Positions 52,114 through 63,751 of a stretch of 64,000 nucleotides of DNA are shown piece after piece (positions within the stretch are counted from its first letter, which is position 1; each line of letters opens with the position of its first letter). The notes under the pieces were generated by a model. It had not been told where the DNA came from, made no database searches, and saw nothing but the letters and a program-made list of their open reading frames with translations. A program made the position numbers and the translations under genes. Source of the DNA: Vibrio sp. CDRSL-10 TSBA (GTDB lineage: Bacteria; Pseudomonadota; Gammaproteobacteria; Enterobacterales; Vibrionaceae); contig CP155565.1 in NCBI GenBank assembly GCA_039696685.1, forward strand, positions 930,001 to 994,000, read 5' to 3'.

Positions 52114-52954
52114 CTATCTAACGTCGTTAAGGACTCTATCAATATGAATCACTAAATACAGTTTTTCAGAGTCACTCATAGGATGATCATAGGTTTTCCT
52201 GACAAATTCGGAAATCGTATCAACACACTGATGAGTTTTAGTTAACTCTTTTATCAACAGGTCCGACAGTAAAGAATCGTGATTGGTAATAACCTCCTTT
52301 TTACCAATGCGCTGGGCAAAAAATTTAAGATGTGTAACGAATCGATGATAATTCGGTGAATTTTCATCAAGTTCTACATTAAAAACATACTTAACAATAT
52401 TGAGTATTTGATAAACAATTTTTGTTAGAGACTTAAAATCGTTTAGATTACTGTTATCCGCATTAATAATATGCAAGGCAATACTACAGGCCTCAGATCT
52501 TTCTAACAGAACACCCCAATTTAAAAGTATCTTTTGAATAATGCCTTCGGCAAATTTAAATTCTTGATCGTAAAAACTGCGGATTTCCCATTCAAAAGGG
52601 TTTCGGTATGCTTAGACCGTCTTTAGAGCGTTTAATGGCAAAATCCAAGTGATCGGACAACGACACGAACAAGCCGTTACCAAACTTTTTATTCAATGAT
52701 TTTTCTGCTTCATTACAGATAAATTCTGTAATTTCAACAACCTCAAGAGGCAAACTCTCCATCAATACTTTGAGCCGTTCGGATGTGGCATCGCCTTGAT
52801 TTAATCTGAATACCTTCTCAGCAATACTAGGATCAATTTCCCCTCCAGGTAGAGCCTTAAAGCCAAGCCCTTTCCCCGTCAGTATCAACTCCTGTCCTTT
52901 CTCATCGGCGGCGCTGACCACGTTATTGTTTAGCACTTGTATTATTGTAAACAT
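52114..52954 (-). CDS. bglG: BglG/LicT-family transcriptional antiterminator (frame shifted once)
   Basis: Corrected length is 279 residues. The N-terminal CAT RNA-binding domain (IIQVLNNNVVSAADEKGQEL, ILTGKGLGF, about residues 1-55) is followed by two PRD domains with the conserved histidines (SLSDHLDFAIKR; IALHIIN; LVIHIDRVL). Phosphorylation of the PRDs by the PTS controls dimerisation and antitermination. The frame breaks at TTT 52601-52603 (GTTTC); removing one base gives SIPNPFEWEIRSFYDQEFKF. First gene of the bgl operon. Confidence 0.88.
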
Positions 52955-53250
52955 GCCTTTGTGCTCTCGTTATTGAAACTAAAAAAACAAAAAAGGCGAA
53001 CCTGATATACAAAACACAAAGCTATACCTAGCTTATCTTGTGTGATGCATACAGTTTCGCCCTATTGGTAACAATCTGTATTACGTTTTAGATGATACAT
53101 GGAATAATAAGGCAACGTCTATTCATTCCAATGATATCTGTGATTTGTATCCGATTTTTCTACCGGCTACATGTTTCTTTATTGCTAGTTCTGTACAAAT
53201 GTTGTTTGCAGCGCTTTTTCTGACCGATCTTAAGCGAACATACTAGTCCC
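52955..53250. other. bgl operon leader and promoter region
   Basis: About 296 bp upstream of bglG and downstream of the AEC gene. It contains the leader RAT/terminator and presumably the bgl promoter around 53080-53200; no gene is seen. Confidence 0.5.
52988..53078 (-). promoter_or_regulatory. RAT/terminator switch in the bglG leader
   Basis: Minus strand: AGATTGTTACCAATAGGGCG then AAACTG (53077 to 53052) resembles a RAT site. Overlapping it, GGCGAAACTG can pair with CAGGTTCGCC (52995-53004), which is followed by TTTTTTG: a terminator 30 bp before the bglG start. Autoregulated antitermination as in E. coli bgl is inferred. Confidence 0.65.
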
Positions 53251-54199
53251 CTATTGCAGTTGAAAGGTATACACTAACAAAGCAAGTGTTATAGGAGAAA
53301 ATAGAGTGGAAAGCAAAATCACATCAGACGTTAAAGAACATTCACGTCCATAGTATTCTGCTACCATAAACGGCCCTGTCCCTGTTGGAAGCGCTGATAG
53401 CAACAAGACACAAAGTAACGCAGGCTCAGATAATGGAAATAGAGAGCTGACCAAAATGAAAACTAAGGTTGGGTGAACAATCAACTTTGTGAATACAAAC
53501 AGCATCGTTCTCTTTGTCAAAAATGAACTGGCACTACTAACCTCTCTGCCTCCAAGAAACAACCCAATCGTGACTAATGCACAAGGTGCTGCTGAGCCGC
53601 CAAGGAGATCTAACGATGAACTAATAAAATGAGGTATATGTAAGCCCAGAAACAGGAATAAAGGAAGCGACTACAGGAGCAACAATAATAGGATTACTAG
53701 ATACTTTTTTAAGAACTGTCATTGCAATATCTTTCTGTTGTCGACCACGATTACTACCGCACTCGACCAGGATAATACTGATGGCAAAAAGTACACATAC
53801 CGTAATGATTGTCGCACTTAGTGCATAAGTTTGAGACTCGTCCCCCACAATAGCAAGTAATAATGGAAACCCCATAAATCCAGTATTTGCATAACTACTA
53901 TTAAGAGCATCGATTGAAGCATCCGCTAGCGCTCTTCCTCTTTTCATCTGAAATAGCAGAGTTAACGTAAACAGTACAAAAGTCGCCAATAGAAAAGCAG
54001 CGATAAATTCGGGGCGCCATAGTTGGTGCCATTCAGAAGTGGCAACAATATCGAATAACAGAGCTGGCAGAGCAAGAAAAACCACATACTTGTTTAACTC
54101 AGTTGTCGCTTGATCGCCCACCCAACCCTTGTATCTAAGTAGCCAACCACAGAAGATTAGAGCAAAAATAGGAAAAATAATAAGAAATGTAGATACCAC
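53251..54199 (-). CDS. AEC-family (auxin efflux carrier) transporter (frame shifted once)
   Basis: Corrected length is 315 residues, about ten membrane helices, GTG start. FPIFALIFCGWLLRYKGWV, SSYANTGFMGFPLLLAIVGD and LLSALPTGTGPFMVAEYYG are AEC-family blocks. Members export or import small carboxylates such as malate or malonate. The frame breaks at AAA 53650-53652 (GAAAC); removing one base gives FIPVLGLHIPHFISSSLDLL. Divergent from the LysR gene at 54294, its likely regulator. Confidence 0.83.
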
Positions 54200-54293
54200 A
54201 GAAGAACCATTAATCTGAAGAAAGATTAGACTCTATCCAAACAACACTATTTAATCTAATATCATTTATAACACTACTTGATACCTTTTTTGT

Positions 54294-55179
54294 ATGAATG
54301 TTGATATTAAACAACTTAAATATTTTATCGCTGTTGCTGAGATTGGGAACATAGGTCGGGCTGCAAAAATGCTTCATTTAACCCAACCTCCCCTGAGCAG
54401 ACAAATTAGCCTTCTTGAGAATGAGTTAGAAGCCACCCTTTTTGTTAGGCATCCAAAAGGAGTCACGTTAACTCCTGCCGGAGAACGCTTCTACATGGAC
54501 TCAAAACGAATTCTGGCCGCTATGTCTGATGCCTATCAAAACGTGCAAGACATAGTCAAAGGCAAAGCTGGACAACTATCGATTGGTTTCATGATGCACG
54601 CGGCATACAACATCATTCCACAGCTTACAAAAAAGTATTTAGCTCTCTACCCAGATGTGTCTTTACATCTAGAAGAAGTGATACCAACAGAACTCGTCAA
54701 GCTTATTCAGTCAGGAAAATTTGACGCTGCCGTAATGCTAAAAACACCATATGATGTAGGCCTCAACTCGTTAAAACTTAAAGAAGAGAAGCTATGCCTT
54801 GCGTTACCTACATCTCATGCACTGGCAAAAATGGATACGGTATCAGGTTCGGTTTCTAGCCAACGAATCATTTATTGCAACTCCGTGGAGTGTCGCACCA
54901 GAGCTGCGGAATGCCATAAAAGTTTATGCAAATCAGTTCGGTTTTGAGCCAAAAGTAATTTTAGAAACACAACTTCAGCAAACAATCATCAATATGGTTG
55001 CTGAAGAGTTGGGAGTAGCATTAGTACCAGAACCTTTAAAGAAAGTTCAAACCCCTAATGTCACTTTTCGAGATATTGCTAATGCACCGACTGTTGAATA
55101 TGTCATTGTCTGGAGAAAAGATAGTCTTAACCCCGCGTTAGAAAAGTTGATTGATTGTTTAAAAAATCTACAAATATAA
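54294..55179 (+). CDS. LysR-family regulator (frame shifted once)
   Basis: Corrected length is 294 residues. HTH: IKQLKYFIAVAEIGNIGRAA, MLHLTQPPLSRQISLLENEL, then FVRHPKGVTLTPAGERF, resembling CatR/BenM-type regulators. The substrate domain starts at GQLSIGFMMHAAYNIIPQLT. The frame breaks at TTT 54853-54855 (GTTTC); removing one base gives VSGSVLANESFIATPWSV. Divergent from the AEC transporter with a 94-bp spacer. Confidence 0.85.
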
Positions 55180-55337
55180 TTCAAAAATAGATTCCAGTAT
55201 AAGCGCTCACAAGAAAACAGCTACTATCAGTAAAATGTAAAATTTAAGTAAATTGGCATCCCTGAACAGCTCGATATTAGAGCATATCGCTCTCTGCTAT
55301 TGACAGTGAACGACGCACATAAAAAACAAGTAATCAC

Positions 55338-56220
55338 TTAGTGGTTTTTTATGTATTCAAGCAACGAATGTAAAGACGTACTCATTGCATTCCTTTTGTA
55401 TATCATAGATATATCAATAACAATGTCCCCGATTTCTTTTAATGGGATATAAACGATTCCCGCATGATTAAGCGTAGTTCGCATCACTTCAGGAACAACG
55501 GAAATACCTAACCCGCTAGAAACGATAGCCAACACAGACATTAAATTGGATGTTCTCTGGACAATATTCGGCTCAAAATTGTGAAGAGCCCTGAGTGCTT
55601 TGCCATCATCCCTATCTGAATTTGAGTACACAACAAAGCTTTCATGAACAAGATCAGACATCAGTACTTCGGTTCTTGTTGCTAATCGGTGCGTAGAAGG
55701 AACAACAATACATGGCGGCCAACTCACCAGCTTTTCAGCACACAGTTCTTCAGAAACCTCCAACCCAAACGTGGTGCAAAATCCAAGATCAAGCTTCTCG
55801 TTCTTCAGGGATTCCAATTGCGAGATAGGGTTCACTTCGGTTAAGTGGATATCAATATCCGGCATGTGCTTCCTGAAAGGTTGAATGTATTGACCGAGTA
55901 ATCCCGAATAAGCAACGCTCCCCGAATAACCAATATTCAATCGTCCCATCGTTCCATTCAATACAGAACGGGCGACCAACTCAGCCTTTTCGAGTTGCCT
56001 GACTGCAAGGTAGGATTCATGTAAGAAATGAGTTCCCGCCGAAGTCAATCGCACGTCACGACTAGTCCTCTCAAACAAACGTCCTCCGAGCTTTTCTTCC
56101 AACGTTTTTATCTGAATGCTAAGTGCTGGCTGGGCGATGTGTAAACGTTCTGCTGCTTTTCCAAAGTGCAGTTTCTTCGGCGACAGCAATAAAGTAACGT
56201 AGTTGCTTAATCTCTAACAT
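55338..56220 (-). CDS. LysR-family regulator (frame shifted once)
   Basis: Corrected length is 293 residues, start at ATG 56220. MLEIKQLRYFIAVAEELHFG, KAAERLHIAQPALSIQIKTL and FERTSRDVRLTSAG are canonical for the CatR/BenM-like group. The frame breaks at TTT 56172-56174 (GTTTC), which would otherwise cut off the first 17 residues. Divergent from the Bcr/CflA exporter; the spacer holds two matching dyads (56234-56280). Likely regulator of the exporter and perhaps the RND operon beyond it. Confidence 0.85.
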
Positions 56221-56233
56221 TGATTCAATTTTT

Positions 56234-56280
56234 ATTATCAATAATGTCGTTATTATATATTGGTGATTATCAATAATCAC
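56234..56280. promoter_or_regulatory. Paired dyad operators between lysR and bcr
   Basis: ATTATCAATAAT at 56234-56245 and GTGATTATCAATAATCAC at 56263-56280 (perfect 8-bp arms, CA centre). The centres are 32 bp apart, about three helical turns. This fits the recognition and activation sites of the adjacent LysR regulator. Confidence 0.65.
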
Positions 56281-56322
56281 TCGTAAAATGTGATTTAACG
56301 CAATTTATAGTCAGGGGGCACA

Positions 56323-57513
56323 ATGCCATCAAACTCAAATACTATGAATCTACCCATCGAAAAACGTGGATTCCTTACCTTGGTACTTGCAGCGCTTGCT
56401 ATATTCGCTCCGTTTGCCACCGATATGTACTTATCTGGTTTTACTTCTATTGCTGCAGATTTGAATACGGATATCTCCAATGTCCAATTTAGCCTTTCGA
56501 CTTTTTTTATTGGTATGGCATTAGGGCAACTCCTTTATGGTCCTCTCGCGGATAAGTACGGGCGACGCATACCATTAGTCATAGGAATAGTAATATTTAT
56601 TGTTTCATCTCTTGCTATAGCTTTAGCGCCAAACATTCAGATGTTTAATGGGTTTCGCTTTATACAAGCGATAGGAGGATGCTCTGGAATGGTGATAAGC
56701 CGTGCGATTATTCAAGACGTCTATGATCAGAAAGAATCTGCGCAAGCGTTATCACTAATAATGGTAATTCAGGGAGTTGGGCCTATCGTAGCACCTATTC
56801 TAGGCGCCTATATATTGGTTAGCAGCAGTTGGAATGTCATTTTCTATTTTCTGACCGTGTTTGGATTGCTTTGTCTGGCTCTTACCTATAAATACGTGCC
56901 TGAATCATTACCAAAAGAACAACGACAGTCGCAAAATATGGCGAGCATCTATAGAGGGTTTAAAGCGTTATTAAGCGACAAATCATTCTTGTTGCCTTCA
57001 TTATCGGGCGGGTTAGCTGTTTCCGTTATGTTTTGCTTCATAACTGGCTCACCAAATATCTTGATGAACATTTATGGTTTATCTCAGCAGCATTATAGTT
57101 GGGCGTTCAGCGGCACGGCATTACTCATGGTGGTTATGAGTCAGTTAAATCGCATGCTACTGGCAAGGTTTTCGCCTCAAGTTATTTTTAATATCTCGGT
57201 ATTCATCAGCTTACTCGCTGCCGTTATGCTGTTTTTCCTTCGAGATACTGCAAATATTTTTGTGTTTATGGCTCCGTTAGCGCTATGTATTGGACTCGTC
57301 CCTGTCGTCAGCGCAAACGCCATGGCACTGGCGATGTCTTCTCGCACAAAGGATGCTGGTAGCGCATCATCGCTTATCGGGGTGCTTCAATTCGGATTCG
57401 CCGGAGGTATCAGTGCACTGGTTAGCACCATGGATAACGGTACCTCCCTACCAATGACAGGAATGATTCTAATGTGTTCTGCTTGTGCATTCGTTTTAAA
57501 TCGTCTGCGCTAA
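56323..57513 (+). CDS. Bcr/CflA-family drug exporter (MFS)
   Basis: A 396-residue protein with about twelve helices. FAPFATDMYLSGFTSIAADL and LLYGPLADKYGRRIPLVIG (motif A) and GGCSGMVISRAIIQDVYD are Bcr/CflA signatures. These proton antiporters export bicyclomycin, sulfonamides, chloramphenicol or amino-acid derivatives. Frame intact. Followed by a three-gene RND system on the same strand, suggesting a combined efflux locus under the divergent LysR. Confidence 0.87.
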   Translation: MPSNSNTMNLPIEKRGFLTLVLAALAIFAPFATDMYLSGFTSIAADLNTDISNVQFSLSTFFIGMALGQLLYGPLADKYGRRIPLVIGIVIFIVSSLAIALAPNIQMFNGFRFIQAIGGCSGMVISRAIIQDVYDQKESAQALSLIMVIQGVGPIVAPILGAYILVSSSWNVIFYFLTVFGLLCLALTYKYVPESLPKEQRQSQNMASIYRGFKALLSDKSFLLPSLSGGLAVSVMFCFITGSPNILMNIYGLSQQHYSWAFSGTALLMVVMSQLNRMLLARFSPQVIFNISVFISLLAAVMLFFLRDTANIFVFMAPLALCIGLVPVVSANAMALAMSSRTKDAGSASSLIGVLQFGFAGGISALVSTMDNGTSLPMTGMILMCSACAFVLNRLR

Positions 57514-57657
57514 CGAACACGACAATTAGGTTAATGCTAATCGACATAGCCAGTGTTGCTCAACGGGCTATCGAGATCTCTTAACTGTTTATCAGCAAAA
57601 ATAAATATATCAAATAGACTTTAAAAATACCCTTAATTGCAATTTCCGGAGAAAAAC

Positions 57658-58831
57658 ATGGTCCGATCTTTAAAGATCATTTGGGTTTGTACATTCGTAG
57701 CCACGGTAAACTGGCTCTCTTTTGGTAACGTCTTAGCGCAGGAAGCTCCCCAGAAACGATGCTGCTATGCAGGTCGGTGCCCTTACTCTTAAACGTCAAC
57801 TCGTCCCTACTATTTATAGTCTTCCTGGCAGGACCGTCGCTTATGAGCAAGTCGAAATACGCCCTAGAGTGGATGGTGTCGTTACGAAAGTGGTATATCA
57901 ACCTGGGCAAACGTTAAACATTGGCGACCCTCTCTTTGAGTTAGATGATGCGGCTTATGTGGCATCGGTTGAATCGTATAAAGCCGATCTTGCCGCTGCC
58001 GCAGCGGATTTGCCAGTTAAAAGAGCCGCCTATCAAAGGGCTTTAAAACTGAAGGGAAAAGGGTTCACTGCGGCTGAAGTGGAAAGTGCCCAGTCCGAAC
58101 TTGCAGCAGCTCAAGCAACTTATGACTCAGCGAAGAGCAATTTGAAATATGCAACGACACAATTATCCTGGACAAAAATAACCAGCCCGATTCAGGGGAA
58201 AGCAGAGGTATCGGAGGTGTCTGTTGGTGATTTGGTCACGGCAGGTCAATCCGACGCAATGACCACGATAACGCGGTTAAATCCTATCTACATGGATATG
58301 CTAGAGACCTCGTCAAGAATTCTCGCAATCAGACGTAAAATAGACCGTGGAACGTTAATCCCAAACGAAAAAATAAAAGCGAGCCTCATACTTGACGATG
58401 GAGAGCTTTATCAAGGCGTAGGCTCTCTAGTCACCGCCAGTGCTACGACGTCTACTTCAACTGGAACCGTCACCATTCGATTTGCATTCGATAACCCTGA
58501 AGAACTGCTACTACCTGGGATGTTTGTTCGAGCATCGGTCGAACTGGGCAAAACAAACGCATTCCTAATCCCCCAACGTGCGGCGCAGAGAAACAGTGCC
58601 GGTGAACTGATGGTATATGTCATTGAAAACGGCAAAGCCAAACAGGTAGAGGTCACCACTGAAGGTAGTTATCAAAACAACTGGATAGTGACTGATGGCG
58701 TAAAAGAGGGGCAAACCCTTATTCTAGATGGATTAAAAACGATGTCTGACGGTGTATCTGTCGTACCTGTAGCCGCAGAAGTTGACGAAACTCGGTTTAG
58801 TGAAAGACAAGCAAACCTATACCAGCTCTGA
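57658..58831 (+). CDS. RND periplasmic adaptor (MFP) (frame shifted once)
   Basis: Corrected length is 390 residues from ATG 57658, preceded by GGAG. A signal peptide (MVRSLKIIWVCTFVATVNWL, cleavage near ALAQ/LAQE at about residue 29) leads to adaptor motifs: EIRPRVDGVVTKVVYQPGQT, DPLFELDDAAYVASVE, LSWTKITSPIQGKAEVSEVS and LLPGMFVRASVELG. The frame breaks at AAA 57754-57756 (GAAAC); removing one base gives APQNDAAMQVGALTLKRQL. First gene of the adaptor-pump-channel operon. Confidence 0.88.
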
Positions 58832-58891
58832 GCCTTCCTCAAACCAGAACGATACCGTTTCTGAAAATCCAACTAATGAATAGAAGGGTTT

Positions 58892-61800
58892 ATGTCTAGA
58901 TTTTTTATACATCACCCAGTATTTGCCTGGGTCATTGCTATTGTCGTGATGCTTGCTGGCTACTTTGGCTTATCTAGCATGGCCATATCACAGTATCCAA
59001 ATATTGCTCCGACGACGGTCCGTATATCCGCAACCTACACTGGCGCAACCGCAAAAACGGTACAGAACTCAGTGACGACCATCATTGAGGATGGAATGAC
59101 TGGTTTAGATGGGTTGACTTACATGACGTCAACATCTTCGTCTGGCAGTTCGTCCATTTCTCTCGTATTTGACGGAAGCATTGAACCGGCGATGGCTCAG
59201 GTTCAGGTTCAGAATAAACTGCAGTTGGTACAGGCTTCGCTTCCTAGTAATGTCACGAGTACAGGGATCAGTGTCACGCGCTCTACGTCATCAATACTTT
59301 TGGTTGGTGCCTTAGTCGATGAATCAGACCGCTACTCTCAGGTAGAATTAGGCGATATTCTCGACCGTACGATCAAAGATCCTGTCCAGCGGACATCTGG
59401 TGTTGGTTCTATCGATACCTTTTCTTCACCTTACGCGATGAGAATTTGGTTAGACCCAGATAAACTGCATAAATATGGCTTAACTGCAAATGATGTGACG
59501 GATTCGGTTTCAGATCAAAACAGCAATGTTTCGGTTGGGTCATTGGGGTCTCTGCCTACCGAAAATGGGCAGCAAATCACGGTGCCTCTGAATGCTCAAT
59601 CTCAGCTGTCGACGGTGAGAGAATTTGAAAAAATATCGTTATCTACCACCAGCGACGGATCTACCGTTTACCTGGGCGATGTCGCCAGAATAGAAATTAA
59701 CTCTGAAGATCTCTCTTCGACTTCTCGCTTCAACGGAAAGCCAGCAGCTGGTTTCGGTGTAAATCTCGCTAATGGTGCAAATGCGGTCGATACAGCAACA
59801 GCCGTTAGAGATAAACTAAGTAATCTATCTCACTCCTTGCCCAGTGGCGTAAAAGTCGTTTACCCCTACGATACTTCCCCTTTTGTCGAAGAATCTATTA
59901 GTCAGGTTTACCACACTCTGGGAGAAGCAATTGTTCTGGTCTTTTTAGTTATCTTTGTTTTTCTACAAAGTTGGAGAGCAACCATAATCCCTACTATTGC
60001 AGTGCCTGTCGTGCTTCTGGGTACATTCGGCATTCTTTCTGTTTTTGGGATGTCAGTTAACACCTTGTCTATGTTTGCATTGGTGCTCGCTATCGGCCTG
60101 CTGGTTGATGACGCGATTGTTGTCGTTGAGAACGTAGAGCGGGTGATGGAAGATGAGAAAATTGATGCCGTGGCTGCTACCGAGAAAAGTATGAAAGAAA
60201 TTTCGGGCGCATTAGTGGGCATTGTTCTAGTGCTTTCTGCGGTATTTTTACCGATGGCATTTATGTCGGGTTCAACGGGTGTTATCTATAAACAGTTTTC
60301 CGTTACGATTATTTCAGCCATGGTTCTGTCATTGTTTGTGGCCCTCATTCTGACACCGGCAATGTGTGCCAGTTTACTCAAACCCTCACACGGTCAGTCC
60401 GAGTTTATTGCAAGCAAATTATTTAATCAGGGGTTTGATCGATTAAACAGTAAATACATCAGTGGCGTTGGTCACTTTATAACACGCCCAGTTCGTATGT
60501 TGCTGATATTAGCCGCAATCGTAGTCGCTATTGGTTACACCTATCGAGTGCTCCCGTCGTCGTTTGTACCGACAGAGGATCAAGGCGTAATGATGGGGAT
60601 GGTGACATTGCCGGAAACGGCCACTCAGGTCCAAACGGAAGAAGCCATCGAGAATATTGAGAATTATCTACTCAATGACCAAAAAGACTATGTCGAAGCG
60701 GTTTTTTCTGCGGTGGGCTTTAGTTTTAATGGCTCTGGCCAAAACAGCGCAATGATGTTTATAAAACTTAAGGACTTTGAAGAAAGAAGCGATATGCCCG
60801 CAGGACAGATCGCTGCCAATGCGAACCAGCACTATATAAATAACCGAATGGGGCAAATTATCTTCATGCAGCCCGCAGCGATACAAGGTATGGGTAACTC
60901 GTCTGGCTTTGATTTTTATCTGGTTGATGATAATGGTAACGGTGCTGAGGCCTTACACAACGCAGCAGAAACACTAATTCGCAATGCACAGCAAACTGAA
61001 GAAGTTAGTGGCCCGCGAGCCAGTTTCGTCGGCAATGAAGTCTTCATTGCAACTGAATATTGATCGTGAAAAGGCTCAATCTTTCGGGCTATCACTTGCT
61101 GATATTAATTCAATGTTAACCACTATATTTTCCGGTAGTTATGTCAATGACTTCACACTCAATGAAAAACTTCGTGAAGTGATCGTACAAGGTGACTCAC
61201 CATACCGAATGCAACCTGAAGACGTTTTCCGTTGGCAGGCGGTCAACAGTGATGGTGAGGCCGTTCCTTTTCGCTCATTCATTAGTCAAAGTTGGGAGCA
61301 AACCTCTTCAACGCTATATCGCTATGGTGGTACGAGCGCAATAGAAATTACGGGTGATGCAGCCGAAGGGGTTTCTACCGGTGAAGCAATGGATCGCATG
61401 GAACAGTTGGTGTCAGAACTTCCTGGGAATTACGGCATTGCATGGGTAGGGTTATCGCTTCAGGAAAAAATGTCCGGCAGTCAGGAATCCATACTTTATG
61501 CCTTATCGGTGTTAATTGTTTTTCTTTGTCTTGCTGCACTATATGAAAGTTGGTCTGTGCCATTTTCTGTCATGTTAGCCGTTCCTGTGGGGCTGCTTGG
61601 CGCACTCTGCGCTGCCTTACTTTTCGATCAGTCAAATGATGTCTATTTCAAAGTGGGAATGCTGACAACAATTGGCTTAGCCGCCCGAAACGCAATCTTA
61701 ATCGTTGAATTTGCTGAAAGCCTGAAAGAGCAAGGCTACTCTTTGGTAGAAGCCTCATTGCAAGCCGCCAGACAGCGTTTACGACCGATCTTAATGACCA

Positions 61801-61991
61801 CGTTAGCGTTTATGTTCGGTGTTTTACCCCTCGCGATAGCTTCAGGTGCAGGTGCGAATGCGCAAAACTCTATTGGTATTGGTATGCTGGGTGGCATTAT
61901 CTTTTCTGCCGTGTTTGGCATATTTATGGCTCCGGTCTTCTACGTATCGGTAATGTCAGTAGTGCAAAAGATCAGAAGTAAGGAGAAATAA
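58892..61991 (+). CDS. RND efflux pump, HAE1 family (frame shifted once)
   Basis: Corrected length is 1032 residues. MSRFFIHHPVFAWVIAIVVM and the Asp pair of the proton relay in GLLVDDAIVVVENVER are diagnostic; the end has AARNAILIVEFAESLKEQG and RQRLRPILMTTLAFMFGVLP. The frame breaks at TTT 61024-61026 (GTTTC); removing one base gives SGPRASSSAMKSSLQLNIDR. It lies 60 bp after the adaptor and 1 bp before the outer-membrane channel gene. Likely exports drugs or other hydrophobic compounds. Confidence 0.9.
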
Positions 61992-61992
61992 A

Positions 61993-63345
61993 ATGAATTT
62001 ACTCAAATGTATCCCCATTTTATTTGTTGCTGGCTGCACGACTGTTGGCCCGGATTACCAACAACCAGACATTGATATCTCTCAGAGCTATGTTGGTGTT
62101 GAGCAAAATGACGAGACTCTGAAACATTTAACGGTCAATGCGTGGTGGTTGGAGTTTAATGACCCAGTCCTCAATGGCTTAATAGAAAGGGGGCTAAAAC
62201 AGAACCTGGATATCGCATCTGCAAAGGAAAGGATACGAGAAGCGGAAGCCGTCATGAGAACCACGGGGATCAATGCGCAATTAGATGGTTCAGCTGATGC
62301 CGATTACCTTCGCAGTGGCGGCGAAGGAACATCGGCCGACAATGTTTCGACTACCAGCCTGAGTGCAACGTTCGTTATTGATCTGTTTGGTGGCATAAGT
62401 CGGGAGCGAGAGGCAGCAATCGCTGACTTAGCTGCAGCTGAAGCTGACCTGGAAACCACCAGACTCGCCTGGTTAGCTGACTTAGTTTCTGCTTACTTAG
62501 ATGCTCGCTATTATCAAAAGACCCTGACACTGACCAACGAAACCATACGTTCCAGAATGGATACGGTCAATATCACTGATTTGCAGTATCAAGCCGGTGC
62601 TGCAACCGAATATGACTTAGTGAAAGCTCAGGCTTTACTTGAATCTGCCCGAGCTGACTATCCGGGTTACATGGCAAGCTTGAATGCGAATATTTTTTCG
62701 ATAGCGACATTGCTAAATGAACCTGCAAAAACAATCATGCAGGAGATTCATCAAAAACCGGTGGAATCGCATATTCCGGCAGCTCCTAATTATGGTGTAC
62801 CTGCTGATCTGTTGAGAAACAGGCCCGACATTCATTATTATGAATCACTACTTCACTCGGCTACCGCTGATGTCGGTGTTGCTACTGCTGATTTATACCC
62901 ATCCCTGACTCTAACCGGAGATATCAGTTCTATAGACGGAGATGGAAGTTGGTCGTTTGGCCCCGCCCTCTCATTACCGATATTTAATCAAGGAGCCCTC
63001 AGAGCAACGCGAGACACTAAGATTTCTGTAGCAAAACAAGCAGAAATAGATTGGCGTTCAGCAATCATTGATGCCGTTGAAGATGTGCAAGTCTCTATAT
63101 CGAATTTTACACAATATCAAATACAAAGTGACGCGTTAAAAAAGTCATCGGATTTTTATTCCAAAGCATTGTTATTAGCACAGCAAAACTTTCGTGATGG
63201 AGCGATAACGTTATTGGACTTACTCGATACGGATCGCTCTGCCGCATCAGCAAAAATTAGTGCTGCATCAGCAATAAACGAGACAGCCAAAGAGTGGGCT
63301 ACCTTACAAATCGCCATGGGAGCGGGAGCAAAAGTGACAGAATAA
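61993..63345 (+). CDS. Outer-membrane efflux lipoprotein (NodT/OprM-like)
   Basis: A 450-residue protein with lipoprotein signal MNLLKCIPILFVAGC (lipobox VAGC). Two OEP repeats: NGLIERGLKQNLDIASAKER near the start and VPADLLRNRPDIHYYESLLH in the middle, ending with QQNFRDGAITLLDLLDTDRS. It forms the TolC-like exit duct, giving this RND locus its own complete tripartite set. The ATG lies 1 bp after the pump stop codon, so the two are coupled. Terminator follows. Confidence 0.88.
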   Translation: MNLLKCIPILFVAGCTTVGPDYQQPDIDISQSYVGVEQNDETLKHLTVNAWWLEFNDPVLNGLIERGLKQNLDIASAKERIREAEAVMRTTGINAQLDGSADADYLRSGGEGTSADNVSTTSLSATFVIDLFGGISREREAAIADLAAAEADLETTRLAWLADLVSAYLDARYYQKTLTLTNETIRSRMDTVNITDLQYQAGAATEYDLVKAQALLESARADYPGYMASLNANIFSIATLLNEPAKTIMQEIHQKPVESHIPAAPNYGVPADLLRNRPDIHYYESLLHSATADVGVATADLYPSLTLTGDISSIDGDGSWSFGPALSLPIFNQGALRATRDTKISVAKQAEIDWRSAIIDAVEDVQVSISNFTQYQIQSDALKKSSDFYSKALLLAQQNFRDGAITLLDLLDTDRSAASAKISAASAINETAKEWATLQIAMGAGAKVTE

Positions 63346-63383
63346 AGCAACAACTTGTGGATATATAAAGTCATAGTTCTAAT

Positions 63384-63440
63384 TGCCACTTTAAGCTTGT
63401 ATCAGCAACTCTGCTAAAACAGCCATAAAGTGGCATTTTT
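63384..63440 (+). terminator. Terminator of the RND operon
   Basis: TGCCACTTTA (63384-63393) and TAAAGTGGCA (63426-63435), followed by TTTTT. The 32-nt loop is long but the stem is perfect. Confidence 0.7.
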
Positions 63441-63751
63441 AACTCTCAAACAATCAGTTTTTACCCAAAACATAGTGATCTGCTCTAGCCAGACTTGACA
63501 CTTAATAAAGAGACATTGGACTGCCACCGAACTCGACATTCCTTTAAACCATTAGTTGAGAATGGCCTAACTGTCATTCGCGGTTAGCACTACCCATGCC
63601 TGTAATACTATTCAGCTATAATTCCGGAACCTAGCGGTTTTGGAAAATAGAAATATTGCTTAATGCAGTGCCCAGTCTGTCTGGCTAGAACGGGTCATAG
63701 CAAATAACTCCGTTTTTTGAACTGTGTTATTTGCTTTTAAATCTAATTACT
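63441..63751. other. Intergenic region, nothing recognised
   Basis: About 310 bp between the RND operon terminator and the end of the GMC gene on the other strand. No coding frame or clear repeat is seen. Confidence 0.45.
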
